A model generated the notes under the pieces. That model worked only from the letters and a program-made list of their open reading frames with translations. It ran no database searches and was not told where the DNA came from. Position numbers and translations under genes: made by a program. A stretch of DNA of 64,000 bases from Modestobacter caceresii (GTDB taxonomy: Bacteria > Actinomycetota > Actinomycetes > Mycobacteriales > Geodermatophilaceae): positions 23,094 through 87,093 of the forward strand of contig NZ_JPMX01000119.1 in the NCBI RefSeq assembly GCF_000761485.1, read 5' to 3'. Positions within the stretch are counted from its first letter, which is position 1. The number at the start of each line of letters is the position of its first letter. Of the stretch, positions 22,528-29,943 are shown one piece after another.

Positions 22528-23295
22528 TCAGCTGCGCAGGTAGCTGGCGCCGTTGACGTCGATGATCGTGCCGGTGGAGAACCGGGCGCCGGGGGAGGCC
22601 AGCCACAGCACCGCGGAGGCGACCTCGGCGGGGTCGGCGACCCGGCCGTAGGGCGACTGGGCCCGGACGGCGTCCCCTCCGGGACCGTCGAGCACCTCGC
22701 GGGCCATCTCGGTCTGCACGAACCCGGGGGCCACGGTGCCCACGGAGATGCCGTGCGGGGCCAGTGCGAGCGCCATCGACTGGCCGAAGGCGTTCAGCCC
22801 GGCCTTGGACGCGCCGTAGGCGGGGTTGTTCGGCTCCCCCCGGAACGCGCCCCGGCTGGAGACGTTGACCACCGCGCCGCCACCGGCGGCGATCAGGTGC
22901 GGCAGCGCGCGGAAGGTCGCGTTCGCCGGGCCGACCAGGTTGACCGCCAGGGTGTGCTGCCAGGCCGCCTGCCACTCGTCGTAGTTCGTCTGCAGCGGCG
23001 GGTGCGCGGTGAAGACGCCGGCGTTGTTGACCAGCACGTGCAGCCCGCCCAGCGCCTCGGCGGCCTCGTCGACCATCCGGCCGACGGCGATGGGGTCGGT
23101 GAGGTCGGCCTGCACCAGCACGTGCCCGTCGCCGGGCAGCTCGGCGAGCACCTGCTCGGCCCGCTCCCGGGAGCCGCCCCAGTGCACCGCCACCCGGTCG
23201 CCCTGGGCGGCGAACGCGAGTGCGATCGCGCGGCCGATGCCGCGGGAGGCGCCGGTCACCAGGACGGCGCGCGAGGTCGGGGTCTGCGGGTCCAC
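22528..23295 (-). CDS. SDR family NAD(P)-dependent oxidoreductase
   Basis: A 255-residue classical short-chain dehydrogenase. The dinucleotide-binding motif is VTGASRGIGRAIALAF, the NNAG motif is LVNNAGVFTAHP, and the catalytic Ser, Tyr and Lys are in NVSSRGAFRG and YGASKAGLNAFG. The PG motif APGFVQTEM and C-terminal TIIDVNGASYLR are typical of FabG-like reductases. The substrate is unknown. The start is a GTG at 23295; a TTG at 23304 is possible. It is the third gene of a minus-strand operon after a nitroreductase (16-base gap) and a DinB-like protein. Confidence 0.88.
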   Translation of the reverse strand: MDPQTPTSRAVLVTGASRGIGRAIALAFAAQGDRVAVHWGGSRERAEQVLAELPGDGHVLVQADLTDPIAVGRMVDEAAEALGGLHVLVNNAGVFTAHPPLQTNYDEWQAAWQHTLAVNLVGPANATFRALPHLIAAGGGAVVNVSSRGAFRGEPNNPAYGASKAGLNAFGQSMALALAPHGISVGTVAPGFVQTEMAREVLDGPGGDAVRAQSPYGRVADPAEVASAVLWLASPGARFSTGTIIDVNGASYLRS

Positions 23296-23311
23296 GGGGG
23301 GAGTCAACCAG

Positions 23312-23911
23312 TCACCAGCTGCCGCGGTGGACGACCTCGTCCACCCCCCGCCGACCGCGCTCGAGCGACGGCGACCGCTTGTCCTCGGTGCCGGGGTAGC
23401 CGACCGAGACGCAGCCGATCGGTGCGTACGCGGCCGGCACCCCGAAGGCCTCGCGGAAGGCAGCGATGCGCTCCGGCGGGACACCGAAGAAGCACGCGCC
23501 CAGCCCCTCGTCGACCGCGGTGAGCAGCATCAGCAGCGACGCCATCCCGGTGTCGACGTCCCAGTAGGGCACCGGCCAGCGGGCCTCGTCACGGTCGGTC
23601 CAGCCCTTGTCGGGCTCCGCGTAGCGCTCCAGGTAGGCGGCCTTGTGCGACAGCGGCACGACCAACAGCGGGGCGCGGCGCATCCGGGTCAGCCAGCCGT
23701 CGGGCGCACCGGGACCGGTGGTCGCCGTCCAGAAGCGGTCGCGCTCCGCCGGCGTCTCCAGCACCAGGAACGCCCAGCCCTGGCTGAACCCGGCCGACGG
23801 CGCCCGGATCGCGTGCTCGAGCAGCCGCTCGCGGACCTCGGCCGGCACCGGCCGGTCGGGGTCGTAGTCACGCACCATGCGGCGCCGGCGGACGACGTCC
23901 CTGAACTCCAT
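23312..23911 (-). CDS. Nitroreductase family FMN oxidoreductase
   Basis: A 199-residue flavoprotein of the nitroreductase fold. The N-terminal FMN contact RRRRMVRDYDPDRPVP, the APSAGFSQGW segment and the C-terminal GACFFGVPPERIAAFREAFGVP are family features. Such enzymes reduce quinones, nitroaromatics or enones with NAD(P)H. The start is an ATG behind GGTGGGG; a GTG nine bases upstream overlaps that site. It is the middle gene of an operon with a DinB-like protein and an SDR enzyme, and the combination suggests a small-molecule redox or detoxification pathway of unknown substrate. Confidence 0.85.
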   Translation of the reverse strand: MEFRDVVRRRRMVRDYDPDRPVPAEVRERLLEHAIRAPSAGFSQGWAFLVLETPAERDRFWTATTGPGAPDGWLTRMRRAPLLVVPLSHKAAYLERYAEPDKGWTDRDEARWPVPYWDVDTGMASLLMLLTAVDEGLGACFFGVPPERIAAFREAFGVPAAYAPIGCVSVGYPGTEDKRSPSLERGRRGVDEVVHRGSW

Positions 23912-23941
23912 GGGCCCCACCCTGCCGCAGCGGGCGCCGGG

Positions 23942-24490
23942 TCAGGCCACCCGGCCGAGCCGGGCCAGCAGGCGGGCCTCCCGGTCGGCGTCCGCGGGCA
24001 CGTCCAGGGCCGGGCGGCAGATGCCCTCCATGTGGAGGGCGGCTCCGAAGCCGTCCGCGCCGGCCTCGACCCGGTCCAGCTCCTCGTCGCTGAGGTCGGC
24101 GTCGGCGCCGACGGCGCGGGCGACGTCCCAGCGGTGCACGACCATGTCCCACACGTAGAACTGCTCGAAGGTGGCGCCGACCGTGGTGCGCCCGAAGAAG
24201 CCGTCGAACTCCCGGGAGGCCACGGCCTCGTCGGAGACGGCCCCGGTGACCCGCTCCGCGTGCCCGCGCCAGGCGGCGGCCGGGTCGGCGGCCACGTCGG
24301 GTGCCTCGCCCAGGTCCACGCCGTGCGTGGTGAGGAACTCCCGCTGCGTCCCGATCACGTGCCCGACGACGTCGGCGGCGGTCCAGCCCTCGCACGGGGA
24401 CGGGCGCGACCAGCCGGCCGGGGGCACGGTGTCGAGCAACGCGGTGAGGGGACGGTCGGCTGCTGCGTAGCTCGTGGCGGTGGAGGTCAT
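23942..24490 (-). CDS. DinB-superfamily protein, TIGR03086 type
   Basis: A 182-residue four-helix-bundle protein of the mycothiol-dependent maleylpyruvate isomerase-like group. Motifs are PSPCEGWTAADVVGHVIGTQ (metal-ligand His), and FYVWDMVVHRWDVARAVG with the H-x3-D ligands, which would bind a divalent metal. Mycothiol is the actinobacterial thiol, and relatives catalyse thiol-dependent isomerisations or transfers. The reaction is unknown. A TAGGTT box eight bases before the ATG indicates a nearly leaderless transcript. Divergent from an AraC-type regulator with only 39 bases between the start codons. Confidence 0.82.
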   Translation of the reverse strand: MTSTATSYAAADRPLTALLDTVPPAGWSRPSPCEGWTAADVVGHVIGTQREFLTTHGVDLGEAPDVAADPAAAWRGHAERVTGAVSDEAVASREFDGFFGRTTVGATFEQFYVWDMVVHRWDVARAVGADADLSDEELDRVEAGADGFGAALHMEGICRPALDVPADADREARLLARLGRVA

Positions 24491-24529
24491 GGCCCGGGAA
24501 CCTAGGGGCGTGCGGCAGGCTCGGTCTTG
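24491..24529. promoter_or_regulatory. 39-base divergent promoter (DinB-like operon / AraC regulator)
   Basis: The whole space between two divergent start codons is 39 bases and is centred near a CCTAGG palindrome (24501-24506). On the minus strand TAGGTT (24504-24499) is a good -10 box for the operon. No separate -10 is clear for the regulator, so any regulator binding here must touch both promoters. Confidence 0.5.
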
Positions 24530-25414
24530 ATGAAAGCCGACAGCCGGCCCCCGGACGGCGGGACGACCCCGCGGGACGCCGTGGAGCGCGCCCACCTCAA
24601 GGAGCCGGACGACGTCTCGCACGTCATGTACCGGTACCCGGTGGACCCGGGGTTCGACGGGCTGCTGCAGCGGTTCTGGATCCCGGTCTGGTCGGTGCCC
24701 GCGGGGCGGGAGGCGCCGCAGCGGGTCCTGCAGTACCCGGTGTCGCTGGTCGTCGTGGCCGCCGACTACGCCCGCTTCTACGGCGTCGTGTCCGGGCTGT
24801 CCACGACGACGTTGACCGGCACCGGGTGGGCGGTCGGGGTGATGTGCGCACCCGCCGCCGGCTCGCTCATCGCCGGCGGGCCGATGAGCGACCACACCGA
24901 CCGGCACGTCGACGTGGCCGACGTCCTGGGTCCGGCGGGGGAGACGCTGACCGCCCGGGTCCGCGCCGCGATGGCCCCCGACCCGCATGCCCCGGCCGCG
25001 CACTCCGCCGCCATGGCGGCCTTCGGCGCCGCACTGCGACCGCTGCTGCCGGTCGACGCCGACGGCGAGCTGGTCAACCGGGTGGTGGCGTACGTGGAGG
25101 GCGACCGTGAGGTCCTCCGCGTCGCCCAGGTCTGCGCGCAGTTCGGCCTCTCCGAGCGGGCCCTGCAGCGGCTGGTCCACCGCCGCCTCGGGCTGACCCC
25201 GAAGTGGCTGATCCAGCGACGCCGGCTGCAGGAGGCCGCGGAGCGGCTCCGCGCGGGCCCGGCCGACCTCGCCGGGGTGGCCGCGTCCCTCGGCTACGCC
25301 GACCAGGCGCACTTCACCCGCGACTTCGCCCGCGTCACCGGCGTCCCACCAGGGCAGTTCGCCGCCCGCTACGGGACCGGCGGCTCACGCGGCCCCGGGA
25401 GCGGCGTCTCCTAG
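24530..25414 (+). CDS. AraC-family transcriptional regulator
   Basis: A 294-residue protein with a C-terminal AraC/XylS double helix-turn-helix (about 195-285): VLRVAQVCAQFGLSERALQRLV and the second helix SLGYADQAHFTRDFARVTGVPPGQF. The N-terminal domain (about 35-180) begins with MYRYPVDPGFDGLLQRFW and contains AVGVMCAPAAGSLI, a DUF6597-like sensor of unknown ligand. ATG 24530 is preceded by an in-frame TTG. By position it likely controls itself and the divergent DinB-nitroreductase-SDR operon. It interrupts the his cluster. Confidence 0.88.
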   Translation: MKADSRPPDGGTTPRDAVERAHLKEPDDVSHVMYRYPVDPGFDGLLQRFWIPVWSVPAGREAPQRVLQYPVSLVVVAADYARFYGVVSGLSTTTLTGTGWAVGVMCAPAAGSLIAGGPMSDHTDRHVDVADVLGPAGETLTARVRAAMAPDPHAPAAHSAAMAAFGAALRPLLPVDADGELVNRVVAYVEGDREVLRVAQVCAQFGLSERALQRLVHRRLGLTPKWLIQRRRLQEAAERLRAGPADLAGVAASLGYADQAHFTRDFARVTGVPPGQFAARYGTGGSRGPGSGVS

Positions 25415-25417
25415 GCT
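25412..25417 (+). promoter_or_regulatory. -10 box (TAGGCT) of priA
   Basis: TAGGCT sits six bases before GTG 25424 and overlaps the 3' end of the regulator gene. It predicts a leaderless priA-ridA-hisF transcript and decides between the two GTG start candidates (25418 and 25424) in favour of the second. Confidence 0.55.
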
Positions 25418-25423
25418 GTGCCC

Positions 25424-26155
25424 GTGCCGAAGCTCCAGCTGCTCCCTGCCGTCGATGTCGCCGACGGCCTCGCCGTCCGCCTGGTCCAGGGGGAGGCCGG
25501 CAGCGAGACCTCCTACGGCGACCCGCTCGAGGCGGCGCTGGCCTGGCAGCGCGACGGCGCCGAGTGGGTGCACCTGGTCGACCTGGACGCCGCCTTCGGG
25601 CGTGGCTCCAACCGCGAGCTGCTGGCCCGGGTGGTCGGTGAGCTGGACGTCGACGTGGAGCTCTCCGGTGGCATCCGGGACGACGAGTCGCTGACCGCCG
25701 CGCTGGCCACCGGCTGCCGCCGGGTCAACCTGGGCACCGCCGCGCTGGAGTCCCCGGAGTGGTGCGCGCGGGCGATCGCCGAGCACGGCGACCGGGTCGC
25801 CGTCGGTCTGGACGTGCGCGGCACCCGGCTGGCCGCCCGCGGCTGGACCAAGGAGGGCGGCGAGCTGTACGAGACCCTCGCCCGGCTGGACGCCGAGGGG
25901 TGCGCCCGCTACGTCGTCACCGACATCACCAAGGACGGCACGCTGCGCGGCCCGAACCTGGAGCTGCTGCGCGAGGTCTGCGCGGCCACGCCACGTCCGG
26001 TGGTCGCCTCCGGCGGCGTCAGCTCGCTGGAGGACATCCGCGCGCTGGCCGCGCTGACCGAGGTCGGCGTCGAGGGCTCGATCGTCGGCAAGGCGCTCTA
26101 CGCCGGCCAGTTCACCCTGCCCGAGGCGCTGGCGCTGACCGAAGAACTGGCATGA
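25424..26155 (+). CDS. priA: Bifunctional HisA/TrpF isomerase PriA
   Basis: Isomerises both ProFAR (histidine pathway) and phosphoribosyl anthranilate (tryptophan pathway), replacing separate HisA and TrpF in actinobacteria. About 243 residues, a (beta/alpha)8 barrel. The catalytic aspartates are in [18 protein letters not shown] and [33 protein letters not shown] and [13 protein letters not shown] closely resemble the mycobacterial PriA. No trpF is seen in the window although most trp genes are here, which fits dual function. Start chosen from the TAGGCT box; the gene overlaps ridA by four bases. Confidence 0.95.
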   Translation: MPKLQLLPAVDVADGLAVRLVQGEAGSETSYGDPLEAALAWQRDGAEWVHLVDLDAAFGRGSNRELLARVVGELDVDVELSGGIRDDESLTAALATGCRRVNLGTAALESPEWCARAIAEHGDRVAVGLDVRGTRLAARGWTKEGGELYETLARLDAEGCARYVVTDITKDGTLRGPNLELLREVCAATPRPVVASGGVSSLEDIRALAALTEVGVEGSIVGKALYAGQFTLPEALALTEELA

Positions 26156-26541
26156 GCGCGCTCCGGCTCGGCTCGGGGGCTCCCTGGGAGGCGGTCGTCG
26201 GCTACAGCCGGGTCGTCGTCGCCGGCGACACCGCGTGGGTCAGCGGCACCACCGCGACCGTCGACGGGCAGGTGGTGCACCCCGGGGACGCCGGCGCGCA
26301 GACCCGGGTGGCGCTCGCCACCATCGCCCGCTCGCTGGACGAGGCCGGGTTCGCGCTCGGCGACGTCGTCCGCACCCGCATGTACGTCACCGACATCAGC
26401 CGCTGGGAGGACGTCGGGCGGGTGCACGGGGAGTTCTTCGGCGACGTCCGGCCGGCCACCGCGATGGTGCAGGTGGCGGCGCTGATCGACCCGGCGATGC
26501 TGGTCGAGGTCGAGGCGGACGCCGTACGGGGTGCGGCATGA
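26152..26541 (+). CDS. RidA family (YjgF/YER057c) protein
   Basis: A 129-residue trimeric chorismate-mutase-like fold protein. Members hydrolyse reactive enamine/imine intermediates made by PLP enzymes. Motifs are [30 protein letters not shown] ([14 protein letters not shown]), [18 protein letters not shown] and [21 protein letters not shown]; the Arg that binds the carboxylate (RTRMYV) and the Glu near the end are present. It overlaps priA and hisF by four bases on each side, so it is translated within the his operon. In mycobacteria an inositol monophosphatase gene occupies the equivalent place. Confidence 0.9.
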   Translation: MSALRLGSGAPWEAVVGYSRVVVAGDTAWVSGTTATVDGQVVHPGDAGAQTRVALATIARSLDEAGFALGDVVRTRMYVTDISRWEDVGRVHGEFFGDVRPATAMVQVAALIDPAMLVEVEADAVRGAA

Positions 26542-27332
26542 GCCTGGCCGTGCGGGTGATCCCCTGCCTGGACGTCGACGCCGGCCGGGTGGTGAAGGGC
26601 GTCAACTTCGTCGACCTGGTCGACGCCGGTGACCCGGTGGAGATGGCCCGGGTCTACGACGCCGAAGGTGCCGACGAACTGACCTTCCTGGACATCACCG
26701 CCAGCTCCGGTGACCGGGAGACCACCTACGACGTCGTCCGGCGCACGGCGGAGAGCGTGTTCATCCCGCTCACCGTCGGCGGTGGGGTGCGCAGCGTCGC
26801 CGACGTCGACCGGCTGCTGCGCAACGGCGCGGACAAGATCGCGGTGAACACCGCGGCGGTCACCCGGCCGGAGCTGATCGCCGAGATCGCCGACCGGTTC
26901 GGCAACCAGGTGCTGGTGCTGTCGCTGGACGCGCGCCGGGTGCGGGACGGCGTGCAGACCGACTCGGGTTTCGAGGTCACCACCCACGGTGGCCGGCGCG
27001 GCACCGGCCGGGACGCCGTGGAGTGGGTGGTGCAGGCCGCGCAGCTGGGCGTCGGTGAGGTGCTGCTGAACTCGATGGACGCCGACGGCACCCGCGCCGG
27101 CTTCGACACCGACCTGATCTCCGCCGTCCGCCGCGAGGTGACCGTGCCGCTGATCGCCAGCGGGGGAGCGGGCGCGGTCGACCACTTCCCGCCCGCGGTG
27201 GCGGCCGGCGCCGATGCGGTCCTGGCCGCCAGCGTCTTCCACTTCGGGCAGCTGCGCGTCGGCGACGTCAAGCAGGGGCTCGCCGCCGTCGGGGTGCCGA
27301 TCCGGCAGGAGGCCGACCGCCCGCTGCGGTGA
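26538..27332 (+). CDS. hisF: Imidazole glycerol phosphate synthase, cyclase subunit
   Basis: Uses ammonia from HisH to close the imidazole ring, giving imidazole glycerol phosphate and AICAR. 264 residues, (beta/alpha)8 barrel. The catalytic aspartates are in [18 protein letters not shown] and [36 protein letters not shown] and [14 protein letters not shown] form the phosphate sites. ATGA overlap with ridA. It ends eight bases before the convergent TIGR03085 gene with no clear hairpin between them. Confidence 0.97.
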   Translation: MSLAVRVIPCLDVDAGRVVKGVNFVDLVDAGDPVEMARVYDAEGADELTFLDITASSGDRETTYDVVRRTAESVFIPLTVGGGVRSVADVDRLLRNGADKIAVNTAAVTRPELIAEIADRFGNQVLVLSLDARRVRDGVQTDSGFEVTTHGGRRGTGRDAVEWVVQAAQLGVGEVLLNSMDADGTRAGFDTDLISAVRREVTVPLIASGGAGAVDHFPPAVAAGADAVLAASVFHFGQLRVGDVKQGLAAVGVPIRQEADRPLR

Positions 27333-27340
27333 GTGGGGAG

Positions 27341-27970
27341 TCAGTCGACGGTGAGGTCCACGCAGGCGACCTCGCGACGGCCGCTCACCCAGAGCAGCAG
27401 CTCCAACGGGGCGCCGGTCACCGTGGTCGTCGGCTCACCGTCGTGCAGCCGGCGCTCGCTGCCCGGCGACCCGTCGGGCACGTCGCTGCGCCGCACCAGC
27501 AGGCCGGCCGTCGGCCGCTGCGACGCCTGGCCGCGGGCCAGGACCGGCACGCTCCTCCACAGCTGGTCCTGCACCTGCCGGGGCAGCTCCCGCGGTGCCC
27601 ACCCCGGCTGCGCCCGCCGCACGTCCTCGTGGTGGATCACCATCTCGGCGGTGTTCATGAGCCGGTCCAGCACCGGCCAGGAGGTGGGCACCCAGGCCGG
27701 CGGGCCCGACCGCACCTCGTCGACCAGCCGGCCGTAGTCCTGCCGCTCCCGGGCCCGCCCGTGGACCCGGCCCGTCCACCGCGCGAACGGCCCACCCAGC
27801 ACGAACCCCGGCATGGCGTCGGGGCGGCGGTCGCGCACCACCAGGTGGGCGGCCATGTCCTGCGTCGCCCAGCCCTCGCAGCAGGTGGGCCGGTCGGGCC
27901 CCAACTGCTCCAGCAGGTCGGCCAGCGCGGCGCGCTCCGACTGCGACACGGGCACGGCGGAGGTCGGCAC
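27341..27970 (-). CDS. DinB-superfamily protein, TIGR03085 type
   Basis: A 209-residue actinobacterial protein of the mycothiol maleylpyruvate isomerase-like group. Motifs PTCCEGWATQDMAAHLVVRDRRPDAMPG and NTAEMVIHHEDVRRAQPGW supply the His/Asp metal ligands. The C-terminal ~60 residues form a second small domain (LLVRRSD...VSGRREVACVDLTVD). No reaction is known. TAACCT lies six bases before the GTG on the minus strand, so the gene is probably leaderless. It is convergent with hisF and divergent from the ABC exporter operon. Confidence 0.82.
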   Translation of the reverse strand: MPTSAVPVSQSERAALADLLEQLGPDRPTCCEGWATQDMAAHLVVRDRRPDAMPGFVLGGPFARWTGRVHGRARERQDYGRLVDEVRSGPPAWVPTSWPVLDRLMNTAEMVIHHEDVRRAQPGWAPRELPRQVQDQLWRSVPVLARGQASQRPTAGLLVRRSDVPDGSPGSERRLHDGEPTTTVTGAPLELLLWVSGRREVACVDLTVD

Positions 27971-27976
27971 GAGCCG

Positions 27977-27982
27977 AGGTTA
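27977..27982 (-). promoter_or_regulatory. -10 box (TAACCT) of the TIGR03085 gene
   Basis: TAACCT on the minus strand lies six bases upstream of the GTG start, and no ribosome site is present between them. Confidence 0.5.
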
Positions 27983-28067
27983 TCGCCGTTCCGGCACCGA
28001 CGGCCCGCCGACGAGACCGGCTCGTGACCGACACCGCGGACGCCGCCCTCCCCGGCCGCTCCGGCAA

Positions 28068-28101
28068 TTCCGTTAGGGGGCCTAAGGAACGCGAGTAGGC
28101 T
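28068..28101 (+). promoter_or_regulatory. Promoter and operator-like palindrome of the ABC exporter operon
   Basis: TAGGCT (28096-28101) is the -10 box; the leader of about 30 bases carries a CTGGAGGA ribosome site. Upstream, TTCCGTTAGG (28068-28077) and CCTAAGGAA (28081-28089) form an inverted repeat with a three-base centre and a single extra G in the left arm. It covers the expected -35 position, as expected for a repressor operator. No regulator gene lies next to it. Confidence 0.6.
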
Positions 28102-28137
28102 GACCGCACCGACCGCCCGACCCCCTGGAGGACCCCT

Positions 28138-29943
28138 GTGCCGCGCCGCAGAGACGCCGTCGTCCGGCGCGGGCTCCGCCACGTACGGCGCGCCGTGCGC
28201 GAGCAACCGGGCATCTTCGCGCTGGCCTTCCTGGGCAGCAGCCTCTACGGCGGGATGACGGTCGCCAGCGCCTACGTCATCGGTGGGATCACCACCCGGG
28301 TGCTGCTGCCGGCCTTCGACGAGGGCGCCACCACCACGGCTGCGCTGACGCTGGCCGCCCTGGCGATCCTCGTCGTCGCCGTCCTGAAGATCGTCGGCAT
28401 CATCGGCCGGCGGCTGTTCGCCGGGATGATGGCCTACCGGCTGCAGGCCGACTACCGCCGCCGGGTCACCGGCCAGTACCTCCGGCTCCCGCTGTCCTGG
28501 CACCAGCGGCACCCCACCGGGCAGCTGCTGTCCAACGCCAACTCCGACGTCGAGTCGGCCTGGTTCTTCGTCCAGCCGCTGCCCTTCGCCTGCGGCGCGC
28601 TGGTCATGGTGGCCATCACCAGCGTCGCGCTGGTGCTCACCGACCCCCTGCACGCGCTTGTCGGGCTGGTCGTCTTCCCCCTGGTGTTCGTGATGAACGC
28701 CGTCTACAGCCAGGTCATGTCGCCCCGGATGGCGCGCGCCCAGCAGCTGCGCGCCGAGGTCAGCGAGATCGCCCACGAGAGCTTCGACGCGGCACTGGTC
28801 GTCAAGACGCTGGGCCGGGAGACCACCGAGACCACCCGGTTCGCGGTGAAGGCCGACGAACTGCGCGACGGGCTGATCTCCGTCGGCCGAGTCCGGGGTC
28901 TGTTCGACCCACTGATGGAGGCGCTGCCGAACCTGGGCACGCTGGCGGTGCTGCTGATCGGGGCCCAGCGGGTCGCGGCCGGCGCTGCCGACGCCGGCGA
29001 CCTGGTCTCCATCGCCTACCTGTTCACCCTGCTGGCGTTGCCGATCCGGGCCATCGGCTGGGTGCTGGCCGACCTGCCCCGGGCGATGGCCGGGTTCGAC
29101 CGGGTGACCCCCGTGCTCGAGGCCACCGGGGAGATCCCGCACGGGCCCGACGCGGCGCCCGCCGGCGACCAGGGCGCCGTGCTCGAGCTGCAGGACGTCT
29201 CCTTCCGCTACGGCGGTGCCGCCCGCCCGACCCTGGACGGCGTCACCTTCGACGTCGCCGCCGGGCGCACGCTCGCCGTCGTCGGCCCGACCGGCGCCGG
29301 CAAGTCGACCCTCGCGGGGCTGCTGGTGCGGCTGACCGACCCGGACTCCGGGGCGGTGCTGCTCGACGGGGTCGACCTGCGCACCCTCCGCGAGGGCCAG
29401 GTCAGCGACCAGGTGGCGTTCGTCGCGCAGACGACCTTCCTCTTCGACGACACCGTCCGCGACAACGTGACCCTGGGCGGGCCGTTCTCCGACGAGCAGG
29501 TCCACGAGGCGCTGCGCATCGCGGCTGCCGACGACTTCATCGGCCGGCTCCCCGACGGCCTGGACACCCGGGTCGGCGAGCGCGGCGCCAGTCTCTCCGG
29601 CGGCCAGCGGCAGCGGCTGGCGCTGGCCCGCGCCATCGTCCGCCGGCCCCGGCTGCTGGTCCTGGACGACGCGACCAGTGCGGTCGACCCTTCGGTGGAG
29701 GCCCGGATCCTGGACGCGCTGCGCGCCGCCGACCGACCGGCCACCGTCGTCGTGGTCGCCTACCGGCAGGCCACCATCGCGCTGGCCGACGAGGTGCTCT
29801 GGCTGGAGGCCGGCCGGCTCGTCGCCCGCGGCACGCACACCGAGCTGCTCGCCCAGGTGCCCGGCTACGGCCGCCTGGTGCACGCCTACCAGCCGCCCGA
29901 GCCCGGCCCGGCCGAGCGGGAGACCGCGGGGGTGCCGGCGTGA
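28138..29943 (+). CDS. ABC exporter half-transporter, degenerate-site subunit
   Basis: A 601-residue type IV ABC exporter subunit: a six-helix membrane domain (about 20-310) and a C-terminal ATPase domain. Walker A is GPTGAGKST, the signature is LSGGQRQRLALARA and the Walker B region is LLVLDDATSAVD. The catalytic Glu after Walker B is Asp, and the H-loop reads VVVAYRQAT, so the switch His is Tyr. This is the pattern of the non-catalytic half of heterodimeric exporters. Start GTG with CTGGAGGA upstream. It overlaps the next subunit by four bases (GTGA). The exported substrate is unknown; drugs, lipids or peptides are possible. Confidence 0.92.
   Translation: MPRRRDAVVRRGLRHVRRAVREQPGIFALAFLGSSLYGGMTVASAYVIGGITTRVLLPAFDEGATTTAALTLAALAILVVAVLKIVGIIGRRLFAGMMAYRLQADYRRRVTGQYLRLPLSWHQRHPTGQLLSNANSDVESAWFFVQPLPFACGALVMVAITSVALVLTDPLHALVGLVVFPLVFVMNAVYSQVMSPRMARAQQLRAEVSEIAHESFDAALVVKTLGRETTETTRFAVKADELRDGLISVGRVRGLFDPLMEALPNLGTLAVLLIGAQRVAAGAADAGDLVSIAYLFTLLALPIRAIGWVLADLPRAMAGFDRVTPVLEATGEIPHGPDAAPAGDQGAVLELQDVSFRYGGAARPTLDGVTFDVAAGRTLAVVGPTGAGKSTLAGLLVRLTDPDSGAVLLDGVDLRTLREGQVSDQVAFVAQTTFLFDDTVRDNVTLGGPFSDEQVHEALRIAAADDFIGRLPDGLDTRVGERGASLSGGQRQRLALARAIVRRPRLLVLDDATSAVDPSVEARILDALRAADRPATVVVVAYRQATIALADEVLWLEAGRLVARGTHTELLAQVPGYGRLVHAYQPPEPGPAERETAGVPA

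Noticed and set aside
28068..28089. DtxR/IdeR iron box before the ABC exporter
   Set aside because: The half-sites TTAGG and CCTAA are present but their spacing is three bases and the inner TTAGGCTAA core is missing.
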